Shown one piece after another: positions 45,691 through 54,716 of a stretch of 64,000 nt of DNA. The DNA lies in contig NZ_CP035913.1 in the NCBI RefSeq assembly GCF_004209755.1, forward strand, positions 3,162,001 to 3,226,000. Direction: 5' to 3'. Numbering within the stretch: the stretch's first letter is position 1; each line of letters begins with the position of its first letter. The stretch is from Pseudoduganella lutea (GTDB lineage: Bacteria > Pseudomonadota > Gammaproteobacteria > Burkholderiales > Burkholderiaceae_D). The notes under the pieces were generated by a model. It saw only the letters and a program-made list of their open reading frames with translations, was not told the origin of the DNA and did no database searches. Position numbers and translations under genes: made by a program.

Positions 45691-46971
45691 TCATGGCGTG
45701 GTGACGGGCACCGGCACGCCGTTGCGGTAGATGGCGGCTGGCTCCACGCGCTTCACGCGCGCCGGGCCGTTGCCGAAGTCGATCGACAGCTGGCCCGTCA
45801 CGCCATCGAGCGAGATCGGCTGGCCGGGGCGCAGCGCGATCTCGCGCGCCACGCGGAAGGCATCGATGCCCAGTGCGTAAAGACGTTCCATGTCGGCGGT
45901 GAGGCGCTCGTCGTCGCGCGGGACCGGCTGCGGGTAACTTGCCACCGTGGGGTTGTCGCGCTGGATCTGCCATGGCAGGTCCAGCAGCTTCACGCCATCG
46001 AGCTCGGCCCCCTGGTACAGCGACACGCGGCCCGGATTCAGCGACGACGTGCCAAACAGCGGAATCTCGCTCAGCGGCGGCGCGGACAGCGCCACGCGCA
46101 GCTGGCGCGCCTGGTCGGCATCGAGCGCGGCGAACAGCAGGTCCACCGGCTGCTCGACGAGGCGGGCACGCAGTGCCACCATTTCGCCGTCGCTCAGGTA
46201 ACCGTTCAGCGCCGTCAGCTCCAGCGTCTTCGTGGCCATGCCCACTTGCGGCGCGTGCCCGGCGAACGCGCTGGCGATGCGGCGCTGCCAGGCGGTGCTG
46301 CCGGACAGGATCATCACGTTCGCGCCCGGGTACTCGCGCGCGGCCCATTCGGCCACCTGGCGCGCCTCTTCCTCGATCGACAGGCCGATCGACAGCATCT
46401 TGGGCGGCAGCGTGGTGCCTTCGCGGTCTTCCGGATGGTTCAGCGCGATGGTGGGCTTCGTCACCAGCGGGCTGGCGGCGACGGCCGTGACGGCGGAGCG
46501 GGCCAGCGGGCCCACGATGATGTCCTGCTGCGCCAGCGCGGCCTCGTAGGTGGAGAGGATGTCGTCCGCGGCATCGCCCGTTTCGATGATGGTGACCTCG
46601 AAGCCGGCGCGCTCGCGTTCCCAGGCTGCCATGAAACCGGCGCGCACGGCATCGGCGGCGCGGCCCAGCGTTTCGGAACGCAGCGGCAGCACGACGCCGA
46701 TGCGCACCGCCTGGCCCGGCACCGTGGCGGCGGCCTGGCCTTCGGCCGGCGTGCCGGGCATGGCCACGGCGAACGTCTGCACCTGGGCTTCTTCCTCGGG
46801 TGTGGGCGCGGGAGGGCGCTCGGGCGGCGCGGTCACGCGCGGCGCCGGGCTTGTCACGGTCTCGATTGGCGCGCACAATGCCCCCGGGCTGCCGCAAGGC
46901 GTGCTGCACGCCGATACCGACAGCGCGGCCGCCACGCACAACAGCAGTGTTTTGATTTTATTCGCCAGCAT
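45691..46971 (-). CDS. lpoA: LpoA-like penicillin-binding-protein activator lipoprotein
   Basis: This 426-residue lipoprotein (lipobox SVSAC near residue 22) has a Pro-rich linker and a periplasmic-binding-protein-like domain starting at VRIGVVLPLRSETLG. This corresponds to the C-terminal half of enterobacterial LpoA, which activates PBP1a; the N-terminal TPR half is absent. It is divergent from rsmI, as in the E. coli yraL-yraM arrangement, with just 10 bases between the two start codons. Confidence 0.85.
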   Translation of the reverse strand: MLANKIKTLLLCVAAALSVSACSTPCGSPGALCAPIETVTSPAPRVTAPPERPPAPTPEEEAQVQTFAVAMPGTPAEGQAAATVPGQAVRIGVVLPLRSETLGRAADAVRAGFMAAWERERAGFEVTIIETGDAADDILSTYEAALAQQDIIVGPLARSAVTAVAASPLVTKPTIALNHPEDREGTTLPPKMLSIGLSIEEEARQVAEWAAREYPGANVMILSGSTAWQRRIASAFAGHAPQVGMATKTLELTALNGYLSDGEMVALRARLVEQPVDLLFAALDADQARQLRVALSAPPLSEIPLFGTSSLNPGRVSLYQGAELDGVKLLDLPWQIQRDNPTVASYPQPVPRDDERLTADMERLYALGIDAFRVAREIALRPGQPISLDGVTGQLSIDFGNGPARVKRVEPAAIYRNGVPVPVTTP

Positions 46972-46981
46972 CCTACCCCCA

Positions 46982-47890
46982 ATGACAGTTCACGAATCCA
47001 GCCCGATCGCCGCCCTGCCGGTGCTCGGCGAGACCGCGCTTCAAACGTACCCTACGGCAACATTGTACGTAGTGGCCACTCCTATCGGCAATGTAACCGA
47101 CATTGGCCTGCGGGCGCTGCACGTTCTCGGGCTGGTCGACGCGGTCGCTTGCGAAGATACCCGCAATACCTCGCACCTGATGCAGCGCTTCGGCATCAGC
47201 AAGCCTTTGCTGGCCGCGCACATGCACAACGAAAGGGAGGCGGGCGAGACGATCGTGCGGCGGCTGCAGGCGGGCGAGCGCATCGCGCTGGTGTCCGATG
47301 CGGGCACGCCCGCCGTCTCCGACCCGGGCGCGAAGATCGTCGACGCGGTCCGTGCCGCCGGCTTGCGCGTGGTGCCGCTGCCCGGCGCGTCGGCCGCCGT
47401 CACGGCCCTGTCGGCCAGTGGCCTGATCAACGACCAGTTTCATTTCGTCGGCTTCCTGCCCGCCAAGGCAAAGCAGCGCGAGACGGCGCTGGCCGCCTTG
47501 CGCAACGTGACCGCCACGATGGTGTTCTACGAGGCGCCGCACCGCATCGCCGAATTCACGCAAGCGCTGGTGGCCGTGTTCGAGCCCACGCGGCAAGTCG
47601 TGTTCGCGCGCGAACTGACCAAGTTGTTCGAGGAAATCCACCGCTGCCCGCTGTCCGATGCCATGGCCTGGCTGGCCGGCGATGCGCACCGGGAAAAGGG
47701 CGAGTTCGTCGTGCTGCTGGAAGGCGCCGCCGCGCAATCCGATGCGCAGGACGCCGAAGCCGAACGGGTGCTGAAGATCCTGCTGGCCGAACTGCCGCTC
47801 AAGCAGGCCGCCAGCCTCGCCGCGCAGATCACGGGCGCCAAGAAGAATGCGCTCTACGACCGGGCGCTGGCGCTGAAGGAAAATACGTAA
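46982..47890 (+). CDS. rsmI: 16S rRNA 2'-O-ribose C1402 methyltransferase RsmI
   Basis: This 302-residue SAM-dependent methyltransferase has the tetrapyrrole-methylase fold. LYVVATPIGNVTDI, EDTRNTSHLMQRFGI, ALVSDAGTPAVSDPG and FVGFLPAKAKQRE are classic RsmI landmarks. The first 27 residues are not conserved, so translation might start further in. ATG 46982 leaves only 10 bases to the divergent lpoA, which is unusually tight. It acts on 30S ribosomal RNA in the cytoplasm. Confidence 0.94.
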   Translation: MTVHESSPIAALPVLGETALQTYPTATLYVVATPIGNVTDIGLRALHVLGLVDAVACEDTRNTSHLMQRFGISKPLLAAHMHNEREAGETIVRRLQAGERIALVSDAGTPAVSDPGAKIVDAVRAAGLRVVPLPGASAAVTALSASGLINDQFHFVGFLPAKAKQRETALAALRNVTATMVFYEAPHRIAEFTQALVAVFEPTRQVVFARELTKLFEEIHRCPLSDAMAWLAGDAHREKGEFVVLLEGAAAQSDAQDAEAERVLKILLAELPLKQAASLAAQITGAKKNALYDRALALKENT

Positions 47891-47923
47891 CGGCAAAACT
47901 GGGGCGATACGGCGACCCGGCGT

Positions 47924-47992
47924 AAAACTGGGGACGTACCCCTGTTTCGAGGAAAGAATTGCCTCTAAACAGGGGTCTGTCCCTGGTTTTTA
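47924..47992. repeat. Intergenic palindromic repeat, copy 2
   Basis: AAAACTGGGGACGTACCCCTG opens the element. CCCCTGTTT.../...AAACAGGGG form a stem, and it ends GTCTGTCCCTGGTTTTT. Similarity to 7837-7919 and 61057-61157 is clear. The final T-run overlaps the stop codon of the GST gene. Confidence 0.78.
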
Positions 47993-48601
47993 AGGGGTGC
48001 CGGGACCGCAGTTTTCGGCGAAGCCGGGCACGTGCGACAGGCGTTCCATGTAGGCGGCCACGGCTGGCAGCTCGATGCGGTCGATCGGTGTCGCACGCCA
48101 GCGGTGGGTGGAAACGCCGATGACCACGTCGGCCAGCGAGACGGTGTCGCCGGCCACGAAGGCGCCGGTCCGGGCCAGGTGGCGGTCCAGCAGCGCCATT
48201 TTTGTATTCCAGTCGCGCACGCCGGCGGCCACCGCTTCGGGGCTGAATTGCGTGCTGCCACGCAGCAGGGTCATGAAGGGCGCCCGCCACGATGCATTCA
48301 GCTCCGTGGCCTGCCAGTCCATCCACTGCTCGATGCGGGCGCGCTGCAGGCGGTCGGCCGGCAGCAGGAAGCTGTCGTGCGCGAGGTAGCGGCAGATCGT
48401 GTTCGATTCCCACAGCACCGTGTGGCCATCGCGCAGCACCGGCACCTGGGCGTTCGGGTTCAAGGCGAGGAATTCGGGCACGTTCGGGTCGCGCTCGCCC
48501 TTGCCCCACGGCTCGAGTTCATATGGCAATTCGAGCAGGCGGCAAGTCCACAGCACCTTGCGCACATTGATCGACGGTAATTTCCCCAATATTGTCAGCA
48601 T
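47990..48601 (-). CDS. Glutathione S-transferase family protein
   Basis: This 203-residue GST has an N-terminal thioredoxin-like domain (LPSINVRKVLWTCRLLELPYE) with VPVLRDG and ESNTICRYLA of the glutathione site. A helical C-terminal domain includes TVSLADVVIGV. It is cytoplasmic with unknown substrate. The stop codon lies in the end of a palindromic repeat. Confidence 0.88.
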   Translation of the reverse strand: MLTILGKLPSINVRKVLWTCRLLELPYELEPWGKGERDPNVPEFLALNPNAQVPVLRDGHTVLWESNTICRYLAHDSFLLPADRLQRARIEQWMDWQATELNASWRAPFMTLLRGSTQFSPEAVAAGVRDWNTKMALLDRHLARTGAFVAGDTVSLADVVIGVSTHRWRATPIDRIELPAVAAYMERLSHVPGFAENCGPGTP

Positions 48602-48614
48602 CGATAACCTTTCG

Positions 48615-49241
48615 TCAGAATTTGCAGCCGCTGTCCTTCTTGTCCATCAACATGATGAGTGGTGCCAGCAAGCCGGCCCCGGAATAGGCCGTCTTGCAAT
48701 CCGGGCGGGCCGAGTTCTCGATATGCCGGCCCAGCCGTTGTTCCTTGGTTTCCTGCCATTCCTTGCCCCGGTTGAGCTTTTCCGCTGCCCAGTTCGTCGC
48801 TGGTGGGTTCAGGTCGTTCGCCATTGCCCGGGCGGCGCTGCGTGCCGCGTCCGGGTCGAAGCGGGGGGCATTGTCCGCCGGTGCGGCTTCGGTGGGCTCG
48901 GCTGGCACGACCGTCATCACTGGCGGCGCTTCGGTGTCGGGTGCGCCGCGCTCCGGCGTGGCGCGGATCGGCGCTGGACGGGAAGCGGGCTCTTTCGCTC
49001 TTGCCTGCCTTGCCGGCGGTTCCGCCCGGCGGACGGGTTCAGGCGGCGGTGGCGGCCGTGTCGGCGGCACGAGGCGGATCGTCAGCGGCTGGGCCCAGCG
49101 GCGTTCGTCCGGCTGGGCGGGTGGCGCCGATGGCGCGCGCAGCATCGACAGCAGCAGCGCGTGCAGCAGGATCGAAACGGCAATACCGGCCACCAGCCCG
49201 CCGCGGCGCGGCCGGTCGGGATAAGTCAGGGTCTGTTGCAT
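48615..49241 (-). CDS. TonB-like Pro-rich membrane protein of unknown function
   Basis: The 208-residue protein has one N-terminal transmembrane helix (GLVAGIAVSILLHALLLSML, written in part), a Pro/Arg/Glu-rich periplasmic middle (PPRPPPPPEPVRR-like), and a small C-terminal domain with two Cys (RPDCKTAYSGAGLLAPL...DSGCKF). The layout copies TonB, but the C-terminal domain is not TonB. No family name is recognised. It lies 13 bases upstream of the GST gene on the same strand. Confidence 0.65.
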   Translation of the reverse strand: MQQTLTYPDRPRRGGLVAGIAVSILLHALLLSMLRAPSAPPAQPDERRWAQPLTIRLVPPTRPPPPPEPVRRAEPPARQARAKEPASRPAPIRATPERGAPDTEAPPVMTVVPAEPTEAAPADNAPRFDPDAARSAARAMANDLNPPATNWAAEKLNRGKEWQETKEQRLGRHIENSARPDCKTAYSGAGLLAPLIMLMDKKDSGCKF

Positions 49242-49327
49242 GGCTCCAAGTCCTGGAACAGGGATGCTTATATTCGCATATTGTTTATTTGCTATGTGGA
49301 CATCGAAACGAATTTTTTAAGAGGGCC

Positions 49328-49356
49328 TTGACGCGATCGGTTTCGAGCGGTATTAT
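49328..49356 (+). promoter_or_regulatory. Promoter of tRNA-Pro
   Basis: TTGACG (49328-49333) and TATTAT (49351-49356) are separated by exactly 17 bases and end 10 bases before the tRNA. Confidence 0.85.
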
Positions 49357-49366
49357 CTTGCTTCTT

Positions 49367-49443
<77 letters not shown>

Positions 49444-49454
49444 AGATTCATCAG

Positions 49455-49489
49455 AAACCCCCGCAAGCTCAGGCTTGTGGGGGTTTTTG
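49455..49489 (+). terminator. Terminator of tRNA-Pro
   Basis: A long stem AAACCCCCGCAAGC/GCTTGTGGGGGTTT with loop TCAG is followed by T-run, 11 bases after the tRNA. Confidence 0.9.
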
Positions 49490-49580
49490 TTTGTGCCGGC
49501 GGTTTGTCATGACCCAAGGCTGGGCCCGCATTGCCGGGCCCGGCAACACGGGCCCGACGATACTTCAGTCGCTCAATACT

Positions 49581-50489
49581 TCAGCCGTTGCGCTTGGCCA
49601 GCAGGGCATTCCCGGCGCGGCTGGAACTCTTGCGGCCGAGGAATTGCGAGATGTAGTGGCCAGCCTCGGCCACGGCGTCCAGGTCCACCCCGGTTTCGAT
49701 GCCCAGTCCGTTCATCATGTACAGCACGTCTTCGGTGGCGATGTTTCCGGTGGCGCCTTTCGCATACGGGCAGCCGCCCAGACCCGCCACGGACGAGTGG
49801 AAGATCGAGATGCCCAGTTCCAGCGAAGCATAGATGTTCGCCAGCGCCTGGCCGTAGGTATCGTGGAAGTGGCCGGACAGCGCATCGATGCGGAAGGCGC
49901 GGATCGCCGTTTCCATCACCGCCTGCGTGTGGCGCGGCGTGGCCACGCCGATCGTGTCGGCGATGTCGATTTCATCGCAACCCAGGTCGCGCATCCGGGC
50001 CACCACGTCGGCCACGGCATCGAGGGGCACATCGCCCTGGTAGGGGCAGCCGAACGCGGTGCTGATGCTGCCGCGCAGCCGCACGCCGTTATCCTTCGCG
50101 GCCTTCGCCACCGGCTCGAAGCGGGCGATGGATTCGGCGATCGAGCAGTTGATGTTGCGCTGCGAAAAGGCTTCCGACGCCGAGCCGAAGATCACCACTT
50201 CATCCGCCTTCGCCGCCAGCGCGGCTTCGAAGCCCTGCATGTTCGGTGTCAGCGCGGAATAGATCACGCCCGGCTTGCGCGCGATGCCGTCCATGACTTC
50301 GCGGCTGGTGGCCATCTGCGGCACCCATTTCGGCGACACGAACGCCGCCGCTTCCACGTTGACGAAGCCCGCGGCGGACAGGCGATTCACCAGCTCGATC
50401 TTCACCTCGGCCGGCACGTTTTCCTTTTCGTTCTGCAGCCCGTCGCGCGGGCCCACTTCCACGATCTTTACTTTTTTCGGCAGGTCCAT
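49581..50489 (-). CDS. liuE: Hydroxymethylglutaryl-CoA lyase
   Basis: This 302-residue TIM-barrel lyase cleaves HMG-CoA to acetyl-CoA and acetoacetate, the last step of leucine degradation. The metal/active-site segments VGPRDGLQNEK (near residue 12), SGHFHDTYGQALAN and catalytic GLGGCPYAKGATGN (Cys near 264) are all present. The start at 50489 fits homologues. It is the distal gene of the liu/bio series. Confidence 0.95.
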   Translation of the reverse strand: MDLPKKVKIVEVGPRDGLQNEKENVPAEVKIELVNRLSAAGFVNVEAAAFVSPKWVPQMATSREVMDGIARKPGVIYSALTPNMQGFEAALAAKADEVVIFGSASEAFSQRNINCSIAESIARFEPVAKAAKDNGVRLRGSISTAFGCPYQGDVPLDAVADVVARMRDLGCDEIDIADTIGVATPRHTQAVMETAIRAFRIDALSGHFHDTYGQALANIYASLELGISIFHSSVAGLGGCPYAKGATGNIATEDVLYMMNGLGIETGVDLDAVAEAGHYISQFLGRKSSSRAGNALLAKRNG

Positions 50490-50490
50490 G

Positions 50491-51423
50491 TCAGTACCCC
50501 AGTTCTCTGTTGATGACGTCGGCAACGGGCTCACCCCGTGCCAGCTGGCCGATCTTGCCGGCGATCTGCCGCACGCTCTCGTCGCGCAGGGTGAGCGCGG
50601 AAATGTGCGGCGTGATCGTGATGCGCGGCTCGTCCCAGAACGGATGCTGCCGCGGCAGCGGTTCGTTGCGGAACACGTCGAGCGTGGCGCCGGCGATGTG
50701 GCCGGATTGTATGTAAGCCAGCAGGTCCGGCTCCGACAGGTGCGCGCCCCGCGCCACGTTGATCACGTAGGCGCCTTTCGGCAGCTTGCCCAGGTTGGCG
50801 CGGTCCAGGATATTCGCCGTGGCATCCGTCAGGGGCAGCATGCAGACCAGCACGCGCGTGCCGCGCAGGAAGGCATCGAGCCCGTCGTCGCCGGCGAAAC
50901 TGCGCACCCCGTCGATCGCCTTCGGGCTGCGCGACCATGTTTGCAATGGAAACCCGAACGGGCGCAGGCAATCGAGCACGCGCCGGCCCAGCGCGCCGGC
51001 ACCCATTACACCTACCGTAAACGATGCGCGCTCGTGCGTGGGCAGCGGCCGCCACTCGCCCACCGCGGCCTGGTCTTCATAGCGGTCGAAGCGGCGGAAG
51101 TAGCGCAGCACGGCGTGCGTCACATAGTCGCCCATCTGCACGCCCATGCCCGCGTCGCCCAGGCGCACGATCGGCACGTGGGCGGGCAGGGCGCTGGCAT
51201 GCTTCAGGATCGCATCGGCGCCGGCGCCCATCAGGAAGACGGCTTTCACTTCGGCCAGCTCGCGCAGCATCGCTTCCGGCGGTGCCCAGATGACGGCGTA
51301 ATCGCAGGGCGCAAGCTTGTCGCCTTCGCGCCACGTCACGCACTGGGCCTGTGGCAGGTGGCGTGCGAATTCGTCCGCCCAGGGGCCGGTATCGCCATCC
51401 GGGCGGTACAGCAGGATACGCAA
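50491..51423 (-). CDS. D-isomer-specific 2-hydroxyacid dehydrogenase (GhrA-like), TTG start
   Basis: This 310-residue NAD(P)H-dependent reductase is of the glyoxylate/hydroxypyruvate reductase A type. It has the Rossmann motif VGVMGAGALGRRV (about residue 140), catalytic Arg in NVARGAHLSE, and PHISA His near residue 280. The start is a TTG at 51423 because it follows AGGAG at proper spacing and begins MRILLYRP as homologues do; no ATG fits. It sits between liuD and liuE without an obvious pathway link. Confidence 0.87.
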   Translation of the reverse strand: MRILLYRPDGDTGPWADEFARHLPQAQCVTWREGDKLAPCDYAVIWAPPEAMLRELAEVKAVFLMGAGADAILKHASALPAHVPIVRLGDAGMGVQMGDYVTHAVLRYFRRFDRYEDQAAVGEWRPLPTHERASFTVGVMGAGALGRRVLDCLRPFGFPLQTWSRSPKAIDGVRSFAGDDGLDAFLRGTRVLVCMLPLTDATANILDRANLGKLPKGAYVINVARGAHLSEPDLLAYIQSGHIAGATLDVFRNEPLPRQHPFWDEPRITITPHISALTLRDESVRQIAGKIGQLARGEPVADVINRELGY

Positions 51424-51433
51424 TGTTTTCTCC

Positions 51434-53464
51434 TCAAGCCACGGCGCGGAAGGCCAGCAGCGGCGCGCCGTCCGCAACCTGGTCGCCCACGGCATACAAA
51501 ATGTCATCCACCGTGCCGTCGTGCGGCGCGGCGATCGTGTGTTCCATCTTCATCGCTTCCATGATGACGAGCGGCTCGCCCTTCCTGACTGCCTGCCCCT
51601 GCGTGGCCAGCACGGCGACGACCTTGCCCGGCATCGGCGCCGTCAGGCGGCCACCTTCCGCTTCGGTCTCGCCGGCATGGGCCAGCGGGTCCTGGTAGTG
51701 CAGCACGTGGTGGCCGCCGCTGGTGAAGACGTGGAACGTGTCGCCATCGCGGCGCACGGTGCCGTGCACCGACGCATCGCCCAGCCGCACCGACAGGTCG
51801 ACGCCATCGCGTGCCAGCAGCGCCACGTCGACCGACAGGCCCTTGATCGACAATTCCCAGCCATGCGGCAGGTACGTGAACACCGGATCGTAATCCTTGC
51901 CGTTCTCGTCGCGGAACGCCAGCGTGCGGGCCAGGCGGGAATTGAGGCGCCAGCCCAGTGCCTGGCTCCACGGGTCGCCGGCACCGGTGCCGCACGCCCG
52001 GGTTTTCTCATGCTCGATCAGCGCCACGGCGGCCAGGGCTAGCGCGGCCACCGGCAGCGAACGCGCCGGGGGGAACAACGTTTCGGCGTTGCGTTCGATG
52101 AGGCCCGTATCGAGGTCCGCATTGGCAAATGCTTCGCTTTCGACCAGCCGCTTGAGGAAGGCCACGTTGCCCGTCAGTCCCACGATCTGGTACTGCGACA
52201 GCGCCTGCGCCATGCGCGCCAGGGCCTGCTTGCGGTCGGCGCCCCAGACGATCAGCTTGGCGATCATCGGGTCGTAGAACGGCGAGATCGCATCGCCTTC
52301 GCGCACGCCGGAATCGACGCGCACGGCGGCCGGCTGGCCGCCGCTACCACCCGTGCCGCCCACTTCGAACTGCACCGCCTCAGGCGTGTCCAGGTGGCGC
52401 AGCGTGCCGATCGACGGCAGGAAGCCCTTGTCGGGATTCTCGGCGTAGATCCGCGCTTCCAGCGCGTGGCCGCGGATCCTCAGCTCGTCCTGCGTTTTCG
52501 GCAGCGGTTCGCCGGCCGCCACGCGCAACTGCCATTCCACGAGGTCCGTGCCGGTGATCATCTCCGTTACCGGATGCTCGACCTGCAGCCGCGTGTTCAT
52601 TTCCATGAAGTAGAAACTGCCATCCTGGTTTGCGATGAATTCCACGGTGCCGGCGCCCACATAGCCCACGGCTTTCGCCGCCGCCAAGGCCGCGTCGCCC
52701 ATCGCGGCGCGGCGTTCATCGGTCATGCCGGGTGCGGGGGCTTCTTCCAGCACCTTCTGGTGGCGGCGCTGTACCGAGCAATCCCGTTCGAACAAATAGA
52801 TGCAGTTGCCCTGCGTGTCGGCGAATACCTGGATCTCGATGTGGCGCGGGCGCTGCAGGTATTTCTCGGCCAGCACCTTGTCGTCGCCGAAGGAGCTGAT
52901 CGCCTCGCGCTTGCAGGAGGCCAGCGCTTCCCGGAAGGCTTCGGCGTTGTCGACCACGCGCATGCCCTTGCCGCCGCCGCCGGCGGAAGCCTTCAGCAGC
53001 ACCGGGTAGCCGATGCGGTCCGCCTCGCGCTGCAGGAACGCGGCATCCTGTTCATCGCCGTGGTAACCCGGCACCAGCGGCACGCCGGCCTTTTCCATCA
53101 GCGATTTCGCCGCCGACTTCGAGCCCATCGCGCGCATTGCCGCCGCGGGCGGGCCGATGAAGACAAGGCCCGCTTCGGCGCAGGCTTCCGCGAATTCGGC
53201 GTTCTCGGACAGGAAGCCGTAGCCGGGGTGGATCGCCTGCGCGCCGGTGGCCAGCGCGATGGCGATGATCTTGTCGCCGCACAGGTAGCTTTCCTTGGCC
53301 GGGGCGGGGCCCAGCAGCACGGCCTCGTCGCAGACGGCCACGTGCTTTGCGTTGGCATCGGCTTCCGAATACACAGCCACGGTGCGGATACCCATCTTGC
53401 GGGCCGTGGCGGCCACGCGGCAGGCGATCTCACCACGGTTGGCGATCAGGATTTTCTTGAACAT
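51434..53464 (-). CDS. liuD: Methylcrotonyl-CoA carboxylase biotin-containing (alpha) subunit
   Basis: This 676-residue subunit has a biotin carboxylase (FKKILIANRGEIACRVA, ATP-grasp KASAGGGGKGMR, FMEMNTRLQVEHPVTE) and a C-terminal biotin carrier with EAMKMEH (biotinyl-Lys near residue 640). With LiuB it carboxylates 3-methylcrotonyl-CoA in leucine catabolism. An upstream extension to 53617 is not conserved. A hairpin lies in the 194-base gap that separates it from bioB. Confidence 0.94.
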   Translation of the reverse strand: MFKKILIANRGEIACRVAATARKMGIRTVAVYSEADANAKHVAVCDEAVLLGPAPAKESYLCGDKIIAIALATGAQAIHPGYGFLSENAEFAEACAEAGLVFIGPPAAAMRAMGSKSAAKSLMEKAGVPLVPGYHGDEQDAAFLQREADRIGYPVLLKASAGGGGKGMRVVDNAEAFREALASCKREAISSFGDDKVLAEKYLQRPRHIEIQVFADTQGNCIYLFERDCSVQRRHQKVLEEAPAPGMTDERRAAMGDAALAAAKAVGYVGAGTVEFIANQDGSFYFMEMNTRLQVEHPVTEMITGTDLVEWQLRVAAGEPLPKTQDELRIRGHALEARIYAENPDKGFLPSIGTLRHLDTPEAVQFEVGGTGGSGGQPAAVRVDSGVREGDAISPFYDPMIAKLIVWGADRKQALARMAQALSQYQIVGLTGNVAFLKRLVESEAFANADLDTGLIERNAETLFPPARSLPVAALALAAVALIEHEKTRACGTGAGDPWSQALGWRLNSRLARTLAFRDENGKDYDPVFTYLPHGWELSIKGLSVDVALLARDGVDLSVRLGDASVHGTVRRDGDTFHVFTSGGHHVLHYQDPLAHAGETEAEGGRLTAPMPGKVVAVLATQGQAVRKGEPLVIMEAMKMEHTIAAPHDGTVDDILYAVGDQVADGAPLLAFRAVA

Positions 53465-53507
53465 GGGTGTCTCCGTTATTTGAGAGTCAAACCCCACGGC
53501 AAACCCT

Positions 53508-53533
53508 GGGGTCAGACCGCCGGGTCTGACCCC
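53508..53533. repeat. GGGGTCAGACC/GGTCTGACCCC inverted repeat in the bioB-liuD gap
   Basis: Perfect 11-bp arms with a 4-base loop lie within the 194-base intergenic region. The sequence resembles the TGTCTGAC-type palindrome at 23748. It could attenuate transcription from the bio genes into liuD. Confidence 0.7.
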
Positions 53534-53658
53534 GGCTTTTGCATTTGGGTGCTGCATGCTCTTGTGGTGCAGGTAGCAATTGGCAAAGGGCTTGTGGCCC
53601 GTACCGGTTGATTGCAATGCAGGTGCCGCGCCCTCTGCCGGGGCGCTGGCGTTTTACT

Positions 53659-54696
53659 TCAGCAGCCGCAGGCTTCCTTCTGTACCGATTCCAGCATGGC
53701 GGCACGCGTCGACAGGCCCAGCTTGGCCAGCAGCGCCCGGTCGTCGTTCGCTTCCGGGTTGTCGGTGGTGAGCAGCTTGTCGCCGTAGAAGATCGAGTTG
53801 GCGCCGGCCATGAAGCACATGGCCTGCACGGCTTCGCCCAGTTCGCGGCGGCCGGCGGACAGGCGCACGCGCGCCTTGGGCATCGTGATGCGCGCCACGG
53901 CGATCGTGCGCACGAATTCCAGCGGGTCGAGGCGGTCGACGCCATGCAGCGGCGTGCCTTCCACCTGCACGAGGTGGTTGATCGGCACCGATTCCGGATA
54001 CGGGTTCAGGTTCGCCAGCTGTGCGATCAGGCCTGCGCGCTGGTCGCGCGTCTCGCCCATGCCCACGATGCCGCCGCAGCATACTTTCAGGCCGGCGTTG
54101 CGCACGTGGCCCAGCGTGTCCAAACGGTCCTGGTACTGGCGGGTGGAAATCACGTTGTCGTAGAACTCGGGCGCCGTGTCCAGGTTGTGGTTGTAGTAAT
54201 CGAGGCCGGCGGCCTTCAGGCGCTCGGCCTGGTCCGCTTCCAGCATGCCCAGCGTGGCGCAGGTTTCCAGGCCCAGCGCCTTCACTTCGCGCACCATGGT
54301 CTCGACCTTTTCCATGTCGCGGTCCTTCGGGCTACGCCAGGCGGCGCCCATGCAGAAACGCGTGGCGCCGTTTTCCTTGGCCTGCTTCGCCGCTTCCAGC
54401 ACCGTTTCGGTATCGAGGATCTTCTTTGCTTCCACGCCGGTGTCGTAGCGCGCGGCCTGCGGGCAGTAGCCGCAATCTTCTTCGCAGCCGCCCGTCTTGA
54501 TCGACAGCAGCGTGGCCAGTTCCACGTCGCCATCCGGGAAATTGGCGCGGTGCGCCTGCTGCGCACGGAACATCAGGTCGTTGAACGGCAGTTCGAACAG
54601 GGCCAGCACCTCTTCGCGCGGCCACGGGCCCTCGGGCAGCTTGATGGCCGCGGTCGGGCGGTGCAGGGCGACGGTTTTCGGTTCATGCAGGGACAT
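53659..54696 (-). CDS. bioB: Biotin synthase BioB
   Basis: This radical-SAM enzyme converts dethiobiotin to biotin. [19 protein letters not shown] supplies CxxxCxxC (near residue 70), and the second-cluster Cys/Arg set follows ([27 protein letters not shown]). At 345 residues the length is usual. It lies 20 bases after bioD. Confidence 0.97.
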   Translation of the reverse strand: MSLHEPKTVALHRPTAAIKLPEGPWPREEVLALFELPFNDLMFRAQQAHRANFPDGDVELATLLSIKTGGCEEDCGYCPQAARYDTGVEAKKILDTETVLEAAKQAKENGATRFCMGAAWRSPKDRDMEKVETMVREVKALGLETCATLGMLEADQAERLKAAGLDYYNHNLDTAPEFYDNVISTRQYQDRLDTLGHVRNAGLKVCCGGIVGMGETRDQRAGLIAQLANLNPYPESVPINHLVQVEGTPLHGVDRLDPLEFVRTIAVARITMPKARVRLSAGRRELGEAVQAMCFMAGANSIFYGDKLLTTDNPEANDDRALLAKLGLSTRAAMLESVQKEACGC

Positions 54697-54716
54697 CTGG
54701 TTCTTCCTTTAACGTT

